Below, piece after piece: positions 18,310 through 27,066 of a stretch of 34,722 nt of DNA; position 1 is the first letter of the stretch; every line of letters begins with the position of its first letter. The notes under the pieces are model-generated. The model worked only from the letters and a program-made list of their open reading frames with translations. It did no database searches and was not told the DNA's origin. The stretch is from NCBI GenBank assembly GCA_028873155.1, contig JAGWML010000002.1, positions 1 to 34,722 on the forward strand. Reading direction: 5' to 3'. Origin of the DNA: Acidobacteriota bacterium. GTDB lineage: Bacteria; Acidobacteriota; Terriglobia; Terriglobales; Acidobacteriaceae. The position numbers were made by a program, and so were the translations under genes.

Positions 18310-18907
18310 TCAATATAGCAGGTTTCCCGCCTCTGCTTCGATGGCAGCCATGAGCGACAGAGATGCGTCGTTACGTGTGCCTGCCAGTTCCCTCGATGTG
18401 TTTAGACGCAGCTTTCCCGGCAAAAGTTCAATTGCAGAACGGATCCCAGGAAGCAAAGAGGTAAAATTGGGATATCGCGCGTCGCGCCCAATCTTTGCCG
18501 CCGCCCGCAGAAACCGTATCGCGCCCAACTGCTCGAGGAAATCCGATCGCGTACGACCACCGCCTCGATGCAGACCGGGCGTCCTGTGGCTGATGGGTTC
18601 GAATTACCTCCTCAACGGCATGAAGCTTCGCGGGAGGGAATCCCCACGTGGGGAGCAGGCTTCGGACCTTATGGATGGTGTACGGAACGTGGTCCCAATG
18701 GGTCGAGGCTTCAGGGTCATTGGGGGCGGTGCCCAACAAATACGCCAATGTCATGCAGCCAGGCGGATGCGAAAACGACATCATCGTCGTAGTTAATCCC
18801 CGCCCAATCGTGCAGGCAAGTGCATACAAACGTGGCTGGTGACCGAATCTGTCCACAGGCCTTGCCTCGGACTCGATGTACTGGACGACGGCTTTTCTCC
18901 ACCCCAT
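18310..18907 (-). pseudogene. HD-domain protein broken by four frameshifts
   Basis: Reading three minus-strand frames in sequence rebuilds one HD-family (metal-dependent phosphohydrolase) protein. Its pieces are QYIESEARPVDRFGHQPRLY, then YDDDVVFASAWLHDIGVFVGHRP, DPEASTHWDHVPYT, EEVIRTHQPQDA, IEAVVVRD, and DFLEQLGAIRFLRAAAKIG to the end LLY. Frame changes fall near 18790-18797 (one base lost), 18722-18726 (one extra C on the minus strand in a C5 run), 18562-18575 (one lost) and 18539-18551 (one lost). The HD dyad is retained. The ATG at 18907 lies two bases past the manA stop, so it was a coupled second gene. Either recent decay or local sequence error would explain it. Confidence 0.82.
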
Positions 18908-18909
18908 CC

Positions 18910-19905
18910 TCACCGCGTGGGACCTCCCGGCCACCGAGGCGAGATGCGAATGAGGTCCAGGCCGCCCATATCCTGCACAGAGAAGACCGGGGATGCCGCG
19001 GGAATGGCTACGATGCCTCGTTCGGGAAGATCCAGCGACTCAAAACCAGGACTCATGAGCCGGGCCGAACCCGATGCGGCGAAGAGGTAAGCGAGTCCTT
19101 GCTCAGGTTCATGCAGGCCGGGCAGGGACACGCTGGAACGGCTGACCTTGACTGGAATGCGCTCCACGCAAAAGTAGTCATTTTCCAGGAAGACGGTGCG
19201 GTCCGGCAGTACCCTGGGCTGCACCTTGCCGGCGCGGGTCGCAAGCTTCGTCGCTTCCAGCGACTTTTCGATCTGCAGCTCACGAGGACGCCCATAGTCG
19301 AAGAGCCGGTAGGTAAGGTCGCAGTTCTGCTGGGTTTCCAGGAGAACAGAACCGGGCCAGATGGCGTGCACAGTTCCTGCATCGACGAAGACCATGTCGC
19401 CAGTAGCGATGGGGATGGACTGTAGAAGGCTTTCCATGGTCCCGCGATCCACTGATGACCGGATTTGGTCCATGGTCGTGTGCGGCTTCAGGCCAACGGC
19501 AACTTGCGCGTCCCGTTCGGCGGCCAACGCATACCAGCACTCGGTCTTTCCCCGCAGATGCCCATCTCTGCGAGCGAGCAAATCGTCGGGATGGACCTGG
19601 ACGCTCAATTTCTCGCGGGCGAAGATTACCTTGATCAGCAGGGGTGAACCCTCGGGCGGAGCACCCCTGCCAAGGAGCGCATCAGGCGCTTCGAGGAAAA
19701 GGTCACCGAGCGCCCTGCCGGTGTGCGGTCCGCTCGCGACCGTGCAGGCATCGCCCGTGAGCCACACCTCACCAATCGGATCTGTCTCTGAATCAATCGG
19801 ATACCATGGCTGGAGACTGCGTGCGCCCCATACTCTCGGAACAAATCGCGGGGCGACCCGAAACGGTGCAATCTGTGCAAAGAGATTGGGAGACCGTTTT
19901 TCCAA
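18910..19905 (-). CDS. manA: Mannose-6-phosphate isomerase, class I
   Basis: This zinc-dependent cytosolic enzyme interconverts mannose-6-phosphate and fructose-6-phosphate, feeding or draining GDP-mannose synthesis. Signatures in order are RVWGARSL, GEVWLTGD, the zinc-site segment SVQVHPDD, GKTECWY (metal-binding glutamate), and DAGTVHAIWPG. Beta-strand C-terminal segments follow. The ORF track begins at an ATG at 19953 with no ribosome site. A TTG at 19905 has GGGAG eight bases upstream and lies nearer the conserved PFRVAPRFVPRVWG, so it is preferred (331 residues). The stop overlaps closely with an HD-domain pseudogene start. Together with pgi and the mutase at the window end it completes fructose-6-P/mannose-P interconversion. 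Confidence 0.9.
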   Translation of the reverse strand: MEKRSPNLFAQIAPFRVAPRFVPRVWGARSLQPWYPIDSETDPIGEVWLTGDACTVASGPHTGRALGDLFLEAPDALLGRGAPPEGSPLLIKVIFAREKLSVQVHPDDLLARRDGHLRGKTECWYALAAERDAQVAVGLKPHTTMDQIRSSVDRGTMESLLQSIPIATGDMVFVDAGTVHAIWPGSVLLETQQNCDLTYRLFDYGRPRELQIEKSLEATKLATRAGKVQPRVLPDRTVFLENDYFCVERIPVKVSRSSVSLPGLHEPEQGLAYLFAASGSARLMSPGFESLDLPERGIVAIPAASPVFSVQDMGGLDLIRISPRWPGGPTR

Positions 19906-20270
19906 ATGCCTGACTCCCGAACTGTGGAATCGCAGAAACCTGCTCTTCTTCATTCAAACCGTCGTTGGGCCGGGCTTTCGCATCCAGTCCCACACACCCG
20001 GATTCACTTTAGCAGAGGCAGCAGTCGACATCGACGGGCAGACGCTCGTCGAGTATCTGCTCTCATCCCAAACCGCGACCGATTGGATAAAAATCGCTTT
20101 TCTGCGCAGATATTCTCTTCTGTTGGCGAACTTTACTGTGGGTAGCCTCGTCGAAATAAATGGATATCGGCCCGTGAGCTGTCCCTCGACGATCCGCAGG
20201 GTCAATGCTCTATTTTGAGTCACAGACAGTTGACTGCCGGGGAGAATCAACCAAAGGGGATGTACCTGCC
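19906..20270. other. Divergent intergenic region manA / exported protein
   Basis: This is about 365 bp (317 bp if manA starts at 19953) between divergent genes, so it should carry both promoters. It is relatively AT-rich near 20085-20160. No -35/-10 pair good enough to call was found, and the ORFs crossing it are shadows. Confidence 0.4.
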
Positions 20271-21467
20271 ATGAAAAAGTATATTGCTTTCATCGCTTTC
20301 CTACTCGCTGCCATTCCGGTCTGGGCAATCAAGACCATTTCGGTAGGGCAGCTTGAAGACATGTTGCGCACCATGCAACAGGACAAAAAGTCAGACGCGG
20401 AAGTCGCAGATGCCTTGAAGCAGGTTCAATTAAACGAGGAACTTACCGTCGGCACAATGAATGGGCTCATCGGGAACGTTCCAGGCAAGCTGACGATCGA
20501 GCAGATTTATGTGCTGGAGGCGCGCAGTGCCGATCTTGCTCCGCCGGCGAAAGACCTGCCAAGCTCCCCAGCGCCAGACGCGGCAGCACAGAAGGCGATA
20601 CTGGACAAGACCCAAGCCTATGTCACCGGCGTATATATGAAGTTGCCGGACCTGACCGCAAACAAAACCACTGTGCGCTTCCAGGACAATGTGGAAGCTG
20701 TGGCGGCAAGCTCGGGCGTAAAGGGCAGTGTGACGGACGTTGTCACGAACTCTGGATTCGTGAATCCAGCATCGTTTGTCCACTACATCAACTCCACCGA
20801 ATCGGTGGTGTCGCTCACGGGTGGAGCGGAAAATCCTCCAAGCGAAAAGGATAAGACGCTCTGGGGAGCCAATCGGATGATCGCCGTCAAAGAGCCAGAC
20901 CCGAGCCTGGGCGCAGTGTTCCAGCAGGCTCAGTCTGCGGGCACACTTCAATGGCTGCGTTGGGAGATTGTGAACGGCAAACAGGTGGCAGTGTTCTCTT
21001 TCGCCGTACCAAAGAAGAAGACGCGAATGGCTGTCAACATCTGCTGTTTTCCTGATGTGTCTGAGGCCGGAATTGCGCGATTTTACACTGCAACCTCCAG
21101 CGCAGTGCTGGGGGGAAGCGGGAACGGCGGCGGAGTGATGGGCAACATGCAAACCAATACAAACTGGCACAATTTCCAGACCACAGCGCCGTACCATGGT
21201 CGTTTGTTCATTGAGCCGAGCACCGGCACCGTGGTGCGGATGATTGTGGAGCCGGAGCTGAAGATATCCGACGTAGTGCACCAGGTGGACACACGAGTCG
21301 ACTACGCGCCCGTTCAGGTCGGCTCGTCAACCATGATTGTTCCCGTAAAAACGGTCTTGAACACGGTCGTCGTGCCGAACGGTGACTCGCAGGCGGGAAG
21401 CTACAGTACCCGCTGCACCCTGTTCACGTCTGAGTACGCCGCCTACCAGACCGCCAAAGCGAAGTAA
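20271..21467 (+). CDS. Exported protein of unknown function
   Basis: I do not recognise a domain with certainty. The ATG at 20271 (MKKYIAFIAFLLAAIPVWA) starts a clean signal peptide and has AAAGGGGA about 11 bases upstream; the ORF-track start at 20205 is too early. The 398-residue product has a helical N-terminal part (VGQLEDMLRTMQQDKKSDAEVADALKQVQL). A longer beta-rich region follows, with strands such as RLFIEPSTGTVVRMIVEPELKISDVV and TMIVPVKTVLNTVVVP. That tail resembles acidobacterial exported proteins that sit in an outer-membrane lipoprotein-like fold, but this is impression only. It precedes a DUF421 gene by about 58 bp. Confidence 0.75.
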   Translation: MKKYIAFIAFLLAAIPVWAIKTISVGQLEDMLRTMQQDKKSDAEVADALKQVQLNEELTVGTMNGLIGNVPGKLTIEQIYVLEARSADLAPPAKDLPSSPAPDAAAQKAILDKTQAYVTGVYMKLPDLTANKTTVRFQDNVEAVAASSGVKGSVTDVVTNSGFVNPASFVHYINSTESVVSLTGGAENPPSEKDKTLWGANRMIAVKEPDPSLGAVFQQAQSAGTLQWLRWEIVNGKQVAVFSFAVPKKKTRMAVNICCFPDVSEAGIARFYTATSSAVLGGSGNGGGVMGNMQTNTNWHNFQTTAPYHGRLFIEPSTGTVVRMIVEPELKISDVVHQVDTRVDYAPVQVGSSTMIVPVKTVLNTVVVPNGDSQAGSYSTRCTLFTSEYAAYQTAKAK

Positions 21468-21525
21468 TTGCGGAAGACCGGGCGGATGAGGCGATAGTGA
21501 ATCTCCGCCCCCAAAGGTGTGGCGG

Positions 21526-22143
21526 ATGGCCGCGGGTGGTCTTATGCTCGTTGCCATGATCTTCCAGACGATCTTCGACCATATGTTCCACCTGCCGCTG
21601 CCGCTGGCTGAAAAGCTGCTCCGGCCTGTACTTGTGTATTTGGCGCTGATTCTTCTGCTTCGCCTCTTTGGCAAGCGAGAGTTGGCGCAGCTCAACCCGT
21701 TCGATCTGGTTGTACTCCTGTCGCTTTCGAATACCGTGCAGAACGCGATCATCGGGGATGACAACTCCGTCAGCGGCGGGGTCATTGGCGCATTCAGCCT
21801 GCTGGCGATCAACTGGCTGCTGGTTCGCATCCTGTATCGCTCCCGGCGCCTGACGCGAGCGCTCGAAGGCCGGTCGTCGCTCCTGATCCACAATGGACAG
21901 ATTGAGCAAAAGGCCATGCGGAACGAGATGCTCTCCCGTGAAGAGCTGCTGGCTGTGGTGCACCGTCAGGGGTTTGAAGGCTTTCACCAGGTTCGCCGCT
22001 GTGAGCTTGAGCCCAACGGAACATTTTTCATTGAAGGATTTGAGCCTTCGTCTGCGGATTTGAAGCACGCGGAACTGCTCAAGCGGCTGGATGAGCTGAA
22101 CCGCGAAATTGCTCAGCTCCGAACGGAGCCACCGGGGCGATAA
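21526..22143 (+). CDS. DUF421/YetF-family membrane protein
   Basis: This belongs to the DUF421 (YetF/YcaP) family of small inner-membrane proteins of unknown biochemical role. Three hydrophobic segments occupy the first approximately 90 residues (VLVYLALILLLRLFGKREL, NPFDLVVLLSLSNTVQNAII, and GGVIGAFSLLAINWLLV). The cytoplasmic C-terminal domain contains the family pattern LIHNGQIEQKAMRNEMLSREELLAVVHRQGF and ends CELEPNGTFFIEGF. A short charged tail (KHAELLKRLDELNREIAQL) may coil. The ORF track starts at a GTG (21517). The ATG at 21526 is chosen because AAAGGTG lies about eight bases upstream, but 21544 or 21556 are possible. Confidence 0.88.
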   Translation: MAAGGLMLVAMIFQTIFDHMFHLPLPLAEKLLRPVLVYLALILLLRLFGKRELAQLNPFDLVVLLSLSNTVQNAIIGDDNSVSGGVIGAFSLLAINWLLVRILYRSRRLTRALEGRSSLLIHNGQIEQKAMRNEMLSREELLAVVHRQGFEGFHQVRRCELEPNGTFFIEGFEPSSADLKHAELLKRLDELNREIAQLRTEPPGR

Positions 22144-22207
22144 ATGCTTTCGTTCGACGCCGCATACCGTCTTAGACTTGATACTGTTCGATCCCAGGAG
22201 CCATTCC

Positions 22208-23590
22208 ATGCAAGCCCGCCTTAGCCGCATCATTGCGATTGCCTTGCTCTCTGCGGCTACCGGGACCTTTTTTCCTATTGCAGCGCAGCAATTGCAGCAG
22301 CGCCCTGCGGCTCCTCAGGCCGCACCCTCCCTCGCTCCAGTCCTGGTGCAATCTGGCGTACCGGCGCAGCCGGTGCTGCCCAGCGGCACGAGTCTTCAGG
22401 TGGAGATTACCCGGCACTACCCGATGAAGGCTGGAGAGACATTGGAAGGCAGACTGATGCATCCCATCTACGTCGACGGAAAGCTGGCCGTGCCTCAGAA
22501 TACGCTGCTCCATGGGACAGTGGTTGCCCTGCAGCCGGACCGAAAGATGCGCTGGGAAGGTCGCGTGCGCGGCGATTTCACGCCTTTTCACACCGCGCAG
22601 GTCCGCTTCAATGAACTTGAGTTTGCGAGCGGGGCAATGCCCATCGCAGCGGCTGCGGCCGCTAACGGCGCACCGGTGCTTCACCTCACCGCACCCGGCG
22701 TCAAGCCCAGGCAATCGTTGTTCGCGCGCGAGTGGGCGCAGGCCAAGAGCCGCGTGCGCGACCAGCTCGCCTTCTTTACCGCTCCTGGATTCGGCGACCG
22801 CGCGCGCCAGTTGCTCTATCATCAGTTGCCGTATCACTCCGAGCAGATTCCAGCGCACACGGCCTGGTCCTTTGAGCTGACGGAACCCGTCACGCTGCCG
22901 CAGTCGCAGGTCGCGGTCAGCGATCCACCGCCCGCGATCGTCAATGGTTCCAACCCGGAGACATGGTCGGTTCACGCCATTCTGGAGCACGACCTCTCCT
23001 CCTCGACCGCGAAAAGCGGCGATCCGGTCCAGGCCCTGGTCGTAGAACCGGTTTACGACAAGGACCGAAAGCTCGTTGTGCCCGAGGGCGCAACGCTCAT
23101 CGGCAAAGTCTCGGCAGCCAAGGCCGCTCGCTCCCTTGGGCGCAACGGCAAGCTCCGCTTCACGTTTCAGCAGGTTCAATTTCCTGAGGGCTTCCAACGC
23201 GCCGTGCAGGGCTCGCTCGCTGGCGCTGCAACCGAAAAGGCGCAGGACCTGTCTCTGGACGCCGAAGGCACCATCACTCCACGCAGCCAAGCGAGCGCCA
23301 TCGCGCCACTGCTGCTCACGATGCTGGCCGGTCATGCGCTCGACTCGGACGGCAACATGACGCTGCAGACTGGTGTCGCATCCAACGGCTTCGGCTTCGT
23401 TGGCCGCATCGTCGGCACCGTCGCCGGAAGCAGAAACCTCGCGGCGGGCATCGGCTTCTATGCCGCCGGGCTATCGGTCTACGACAACTTTCTGCACTCC
23501 GGGCGCGATGTCGTCTTTCCCAAGGATACGCGCATCGAAATCGACACTACACCGCTGCGCGCACCGGTCCTGAAGCCGGAAGGACAATAG
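22208..23590 (+). CDS. Exported protein with two VirB10/TrbI-like beta modules
   Basis: No named function is recognised. The ATG at 22208 follows AGGAG at seven bases and starts a signal peptide (MQARLSRIIAIALLSAATGTFFPIAA), giving 460 residues. Two repeats are visible: LQVEITRHYPMKAGETLEGRLMHPIY followed by LAVPQNTLLHGTVVAL, and VHAILEHDLSSSTAKSGDPVQALVVEPVY followed by LVVPEGATLIGKVSAA. Both end in a glycine/arginine-rich strand (RKMRWEGRV; RNGKLRFTFQQVQF). The P-x-x-(T/A)-x-L-x-G pattern recalls the beta-barrel of VirB10/TrbI, but no other T4SS gene is present. It probably acts in the periplasm or envelope. It converges on guaA. Confidence 0.75.
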   Translation: MQARLSRIIAIALLSAATGTFFPIAAQQLQQRPAAPQAAPSLAPVLVQSGVPAQPVLPSGTSLQVEITRHYPMKAGETLEGRLMHPIYVDGKLAVPQNTLLHGTVVALQPDRKMRWEGRVRGDFTPFHTAQVRFNELEFASGAMPIAAAAAANGAPVLHLTAPGVKPRQSLFAREWAQAKSRVRDQLAFFTAPGFGDRARQLLYHQLPYHSEQIPAHTAWSFELTEPVTLPQSQVAVSDPPPAIVNGSNPETWSVHAILEHDLSSSTAKSGDPVQALVVEPVYDKDRKLVVPEGATLIGKVSAAKAARSLGRNGKLRFTFQQVQFPEGFQRAVQGSLAGAATEKAQDLSLDAEGTITPRSQASAIAPLLLTMLAGHALDSDGNMTLQTGVASNGFGFVGRIVGTVAGSRNLAAGIGFYAAGLSVYDNFLHSGRDVVFPKDTRIEIDTTPLRAPVLKPEGQ

Positions 23591-23620
23591 CTCGCACCGA
23601 ATCCCAGTGCGTGTCCTCGC

Positions 23621-25210
23621 CTACTCCCACTCAATTGTGCCTGGTGGCTTTGAAGTAATGTCATACACCACCCGATTGATCCCGCGCACCTCATTCACAA
23701 TCCGGCTGGAGATGCGTTTGAGCACTTCGGGCGGCAGTGGAACCCAATCCGCTGTCATGCCGTCCTCTGAGTGAACCGCCCGCACCGCGCAGGTGTAAGC
23801 ATAGGTGCGCTGGTCGCCCATCACGCCAACGCTCATCACGGGCAGCAATACGGCAAAGCTCTGCCAGATTTTCGAGTAGAGACCAGCGGCCTTGATCTCG
23901 CTCACAACGACCTCATCGGCCTCCTGCAGCAACGCCACGCGCTCCGGCGTGACCTCACCCAGGATGCGCACCGCGAGCCCCGGCCCTGGGAACGGCTGGC
24001 GGCCGAGGATCTCTTCCGGCATACCCAGGTCGCGCCCGATGCGCCGGACTTCATCCTTAAACAGATCGCGCAAGGGCTCTATCAGCTTGAGCTTCATGCC
24101 CTCGGGCAATCCGCCTACATTGTGATGGCTCTTGATGGTCTGGCTGGGCCCCTTCACGCTGCTGGACTCAATCACGTCGGGGTAGAGAGTCCCCTGCACC
24201 AGCCAGTCCACGCCGCCCTGTTCCTGCGCTATTCGGTTGGCTTCGTCGTCAAATACCGCAATGAACTCGGCACCGATGCGCTTGCGTTTCGTTTCCGGAT
24301 CGGTCACGCCGGCTAGTTGCTGCATGAAGCGATCACTGGCGTCCACGCCCACAATCTTCAGGCCCAGCTTGTCGCGCAGGTTCTTCTGCACGTTCTCGAA
24401 TTCGTTTTTGCGCAGCACACCATTGTTCACAAAGATGCACGTGAGTTGGGACCCAATCGCCTTGTGCACGAGCACTGCGGCTACAGACGAGTCCACACCG
24501 CCGGACAGCCCGCAGATGACGTGGCCTGTCCCGACCTTTTCGCGAATCGCGGCTACGGTCGTCTCGATGAAATGCGCCGGGGTCCAGTCGCCGCGCGCGC
24601 CGCAGATCGCAAAGACGAAGTTCTTGATGAGCTGGGGTCCGAGCGGCGTGTGATGCACCTCAGGATGGAACTGCACTGCCCAGATGCGCCGCTGCTCGTT
24701 GGCAATTCCTGCCAGAGCGTTTGAAGTGACCGCGGTGCGACGAAAGCCGGCGGGCAACTCAAGCGCCTCGTCGCCGTGGCTCATCCACACGTGGAGCGTG
24801 GCGGGCAGTCCGGCAAACAGCGCCGTCGTGCCATCTTCAATGGTTACATCCGCATGGCCATACTCGCGCTTCTGCGCCGAGCGCACTTTGCCGCCAAGAT
24901 GGTGCACGATGAACTGGAGCCCGTAGCAGATGCCAAGCACCGGCACGCCAATGGCGAGCATAGCCGGATCAGCCGCGGGCGCATCTGCGTCATAGACTGA
25001 TGAGGGCCCGCCGGAAAGAATGATGCCAATGGGCTTGTGCGCCTGGATTTCACTGAGAGGAGCCGTGCAGGGAAGCACAACCGAGAAGACATTGTGCTCG
25101 CGAATGCGCCGCGCAATCAGCTGCGTATACTGCGAGCCAAAATCAAGGATGACAATTGTCTGGGTGTCCACGCTCCAGTGTGTCAGGGGGTGGGGCGGCG
25201 TGTAAAGCAT
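23621..25210 (-). CDS. guaA: GMP synthase (glutamine-hydrolysing)
   Basis: GuaA aminates XMP to GMP using glutamine and ATP, the last step of guanine nucleotide synthesis. The class I glutamine amidotransferase domain has nucleophile C95 in GICYGLQF and the H182/E184 pair in [11 protein letters not shown]. The ATP pyrophosphatase domain has the PP-loop SGGVDSS at 236-242. The C-terminal dimerisation domain ends with the family tail KPPGTIEWE. The ORF-track start at 25489 is far too early. The ATG at 25210, with CAGGG just upstream, gives 529 residues (E. coli 525). A GTG at 25171 is an alternative. Thirty bases separate it from the convergent gene. Confidence 0.95.
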   Translation of the reverse strand: MLYTPPHPLTHWSVDTQTIVILDFGSQYTQLIARRIREHNVFSVVLPCTAPLSEIQAHKPIGIILSGGPSSVYDADAPAADPAMLAIGVPVLGICYGLQFIVHHLGGKVRSAQKREYGHADVTIEDGTTALFAGLPATLHVWMSHGDEALELPAGFRRTAVTSNALAGIANEQRRIWAVQFHPEVHHTPLGPQLIKNFVFAICGARGDWTPAHFIETTVAAIREKVGTGHVICGLSGGVDSSVAAVLVHKAIGSQLTCIFVNNGVLRKNEFENVQKNLRDKLGLKIVGVDASDRFMQQLAGVTDPETKRKRIGAEFIAVFDDEANRIAQEQGGVDWLVQGTLYPDVIESSSVKGPSQTIKSHHNVGGLPEGMKLKLIEPLRDLFKDEVRRIGRDLGMPEEILGRQPFPGPGLAVRILGEVTPERVALLQEADEVVVSEIKAAGLYSKIWQSFAVLLPVMSVGVMGDQRTYAYTCAVRAVHSEDGMTADWVPLPPEVLKRISSRIVNEVRGINRVVYDITSKPPGTIEWE

Positions 25211-25552
25211 GCCCTGCAGGCGGCTCTCAAGCAAGCAGCGCACCCTTTCCGGCACGAATCCGGGCCCCTGCGGATGGCAAAAGCGGTGCTGGATGCATAA
25301 CGATTCCGTGTCATCGTCCGTCCAACCAGCAATTGCACCAGATGCAGGACTGACAAAGCGGGGCAGGGCTCCAAAATTCCTTGCTGGGCTGCGATTCCGG
25401 GAGCGAAAGTCTCCTTTTCGAGCCGGAGCGCGCCCAAAACTAGGCACAACCTGCCCTCGCCTTTTACAATGCATCAGGGACCAACCCAACCCAGCAATGC
25501 TGTGGAACTAGCAAACTTGGCGGCGGACGCCGGACCAGGATGAAGGAATCGC
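25211..25552. other. Divergent intergenic region guaA / first propeller lipoprotein
   Basis: This is 342 bp between divergent genes. A possible -10 element TACAAT at 25465-25470 lies within CTTTTACAATGCAT. A very similar string, CTTTTACACTGAAT, lies upstream of the third propeller gene (28374-28387). Neither has a consensus -35. The decamer AGGCACAACC at 25442 recurs upstream of the second propeller gene (26984). No gene or riboswitch structure was recognised ahead of guaA. Confidence 0.45.
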
Positions 25553-26878
25553 ATGAGGTTTAGTAAATTCGGCAAGGCCCTTCTGATGAGCGCCCTCTCG
25601 GTTGGCGGCATCCTCGGCATTACGTCTTGCGTGCAGAGCTATACGGTCGGTTATCTCTGGGTCACAGGCACAAACACGGCGCAGACCACGGGTAATGGCA
25701 TCATCAGCGGCTTTAAGATCGACCACAACACCGGCTTCTTGACACCGATCAACGGGCTTCCGATTGCATCCGGAGGCGCCAATCCGGGCCGATTCGTTCT
25801 TCTGACCGGTGGGCGCTTCATGTACGTGCTCAATCGCGGCGTTAATAAAGAGGGTGGCTCGACCTGCACCACCACCGATCCCTGCCAGAACTCGAATATC
25901 ACCGAGTTCGCCATTGGCGGCAACGGCATCCTCTCTCCGCAGGCGACTTTTTATACGCAGGGAATCAATCCGTTCCGCATTATTTCTGACCCCGGCGGGA
26001 ACTACATTTACGTCCTGGATCACGATTCGCCCTCCAGCGCCACCTGCGCACTGAGCCTCGGATCGAGCGCGACTTCCTGTGGTGACATCACGGCATTCAA
26101 AGTCGATCCGAATACGGGCCGGCTGACGCTGGTGGTCAACTCCCAGGTCACGGCCGCCAACGGCTCACCACTACCCTACTTCCCTGTTCCGGCAAACCCG
26201 ATCGATTTCGTTCTGGCTTCCGGCTACTTCCTTACGGTGAGCGGCACGCCCGGTTCCGGCGATACGGTCTTCCCGTACACCTACACGGCGAGCACCGGAC
26301 AGTTGACCGTGAACCAGAACAGCAGTCAGCCGCTGAACATCGCACAGGCAACCGCGATCGTGAGCGGCGGCGGTTACGTGTACGTTCTGGATAACGAGTC
26401 GATTACTGTGAACGGAATCACATCGTTCAGCCAGCTCATCCCCTTCTCGGTGGGCACCAATGGAGCGCTGCAGCAGCAGACCGGCGGAGCGATTCCGGAC
26501 GATCCGACATTGTCGAACCCGATCTACCTGATCTATGAGAACAAGAACAAGTGGGTCTATGTCGCCAATCAGGGCAACAACAACACGCAGACCGGCAACC
26601 CACAGAGCGGTCTGGCGGGGTACGTCATCGATCCGGCAACCCACCAGCTCAGCGAGATTCCGGGCAGTCCGTGGGGCAGCGGCGCGGGTCCGCAATGCCT
26701 TCTGGAGGATCCGTCCAACCAGTTCATGTATACGGCCAATTACAACGACTCCACGGTAACGGGTCGAGTGATTGACCAAAACTCCGGCGTGCTTAACAAC
26801 CTGCCGGGACCGGCGAATATCACGTATCCGCTGCTTGGCCCGGCGGCATGGTGTGTGGCCAGCGGCAGAACGAGCTGA
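25553..26878 (+). CDS. Propeller lipoprotein 1 (YncE/lactonase-like)
   Basis: This 441-residue protein has a lipoprotein signal ending ITSC (C26), so it is probably membrane-anchored on the outside of the inner membrane or at the outer membrane. The mature part contains repeated beta-propeller blades with the pattern of lactonase_7/YncE proteins, for example RFMYVLNRG, NYIYVLDHDS, KWVYVANQGNNNTQTG and QFMYTANYNDSTVTG. In this superfamily most members have no proven enzymatic activity, so I do not assign a reaction. The ATG at 25553 is preceded by GAAGGAATCGC. It is the first of three tandem paralogues. A perfect 11-bp hairpin lies downstream. Confidence 0.85.
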   Translation: MRFSKFGKALLMSALSVGGILGITSCVQSYTVGYLWVTGTNTAQTTGNGIISGFKIDHNTGFLTPINGLPIASGGANPGRFVLLTGGRFMYVLNRGVNKEGGSTCTTTDPCQNSNITEFAIGGNGILSPQATFYTQGINPFRIISDPGGNYIYVLDHDSPSSATCALSLGSSATSCGDITAFKVDPNTGRLTLVVNSQVTAANGSPLPYFPVPANPIDFVLASGYFLTVSGTPGSGDTVFPYTYTASTGQLTVNQNSSQPLNIAQATAIVSGGGYVYVLDNESITVNGITSFSQLIPFSVGTNGALQQQTGGAIPDDPTLSNPIYLIYENKNKWVYVANQGNNNTQTGNPQSGLAGYVIDPATHQLSEIPGSPWGSGAGPQCLLEDPSNQFMYTANYNDSTVTGRVIDQNSGVLNNLPGPANITYPLLGPAAWCVASGRTS

Positions 26879-26903
26879 TGCTGTATTCGTGTGCTGCGCA
26901 AAG

Positions 26904-26934
26904 GGCAGGAATGAATCACAGCCTCATTCCTGCC
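26904..26934 (+). terminator. Hairpin after propeller gene 1
   Basis: GGCAGGAATGA pairs perfectly with TCATTCCTGCC (11 bp, 9-base loop), beginning about 26 bases after the stop codon. There is no T-run after it, so it may stabilise the mRNA 3' end or attenuate rather than terminate. Confidence 0.5.
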
Positions 26935-27066
26935 GCCAGCACCGAAGCAACCGGAGCCTTCGCAGTACGCACAGCCTGATCGCAGGCACAACCCGGAGCA
27001 TTTCGGGGCAAATTCCAGGAACAGTGATTGCGGGGTATGAATCCCGCTCGCTGATGAAAGATGCGA

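Noticed and set aside
19361-20218. 285-aa plus-strand ORF overlapping manA
   Set aside because: Antisense to manA over most of its length; sequence is low in recognisable structure.
22172-23335. 387-aa minus-strand ORF
   Set aside because: It is a shadow of the exported protein at 22208-23590, which has a ribosome site, signal peptide and internal repeats. The minus ORF is arginine/histidine-rich with no domain.
25211-25489. N-terminal extension of guaA
   Set aside because: No similarity to GMP synthase before the amidotransferase domain; the 529-residue form fits the family.
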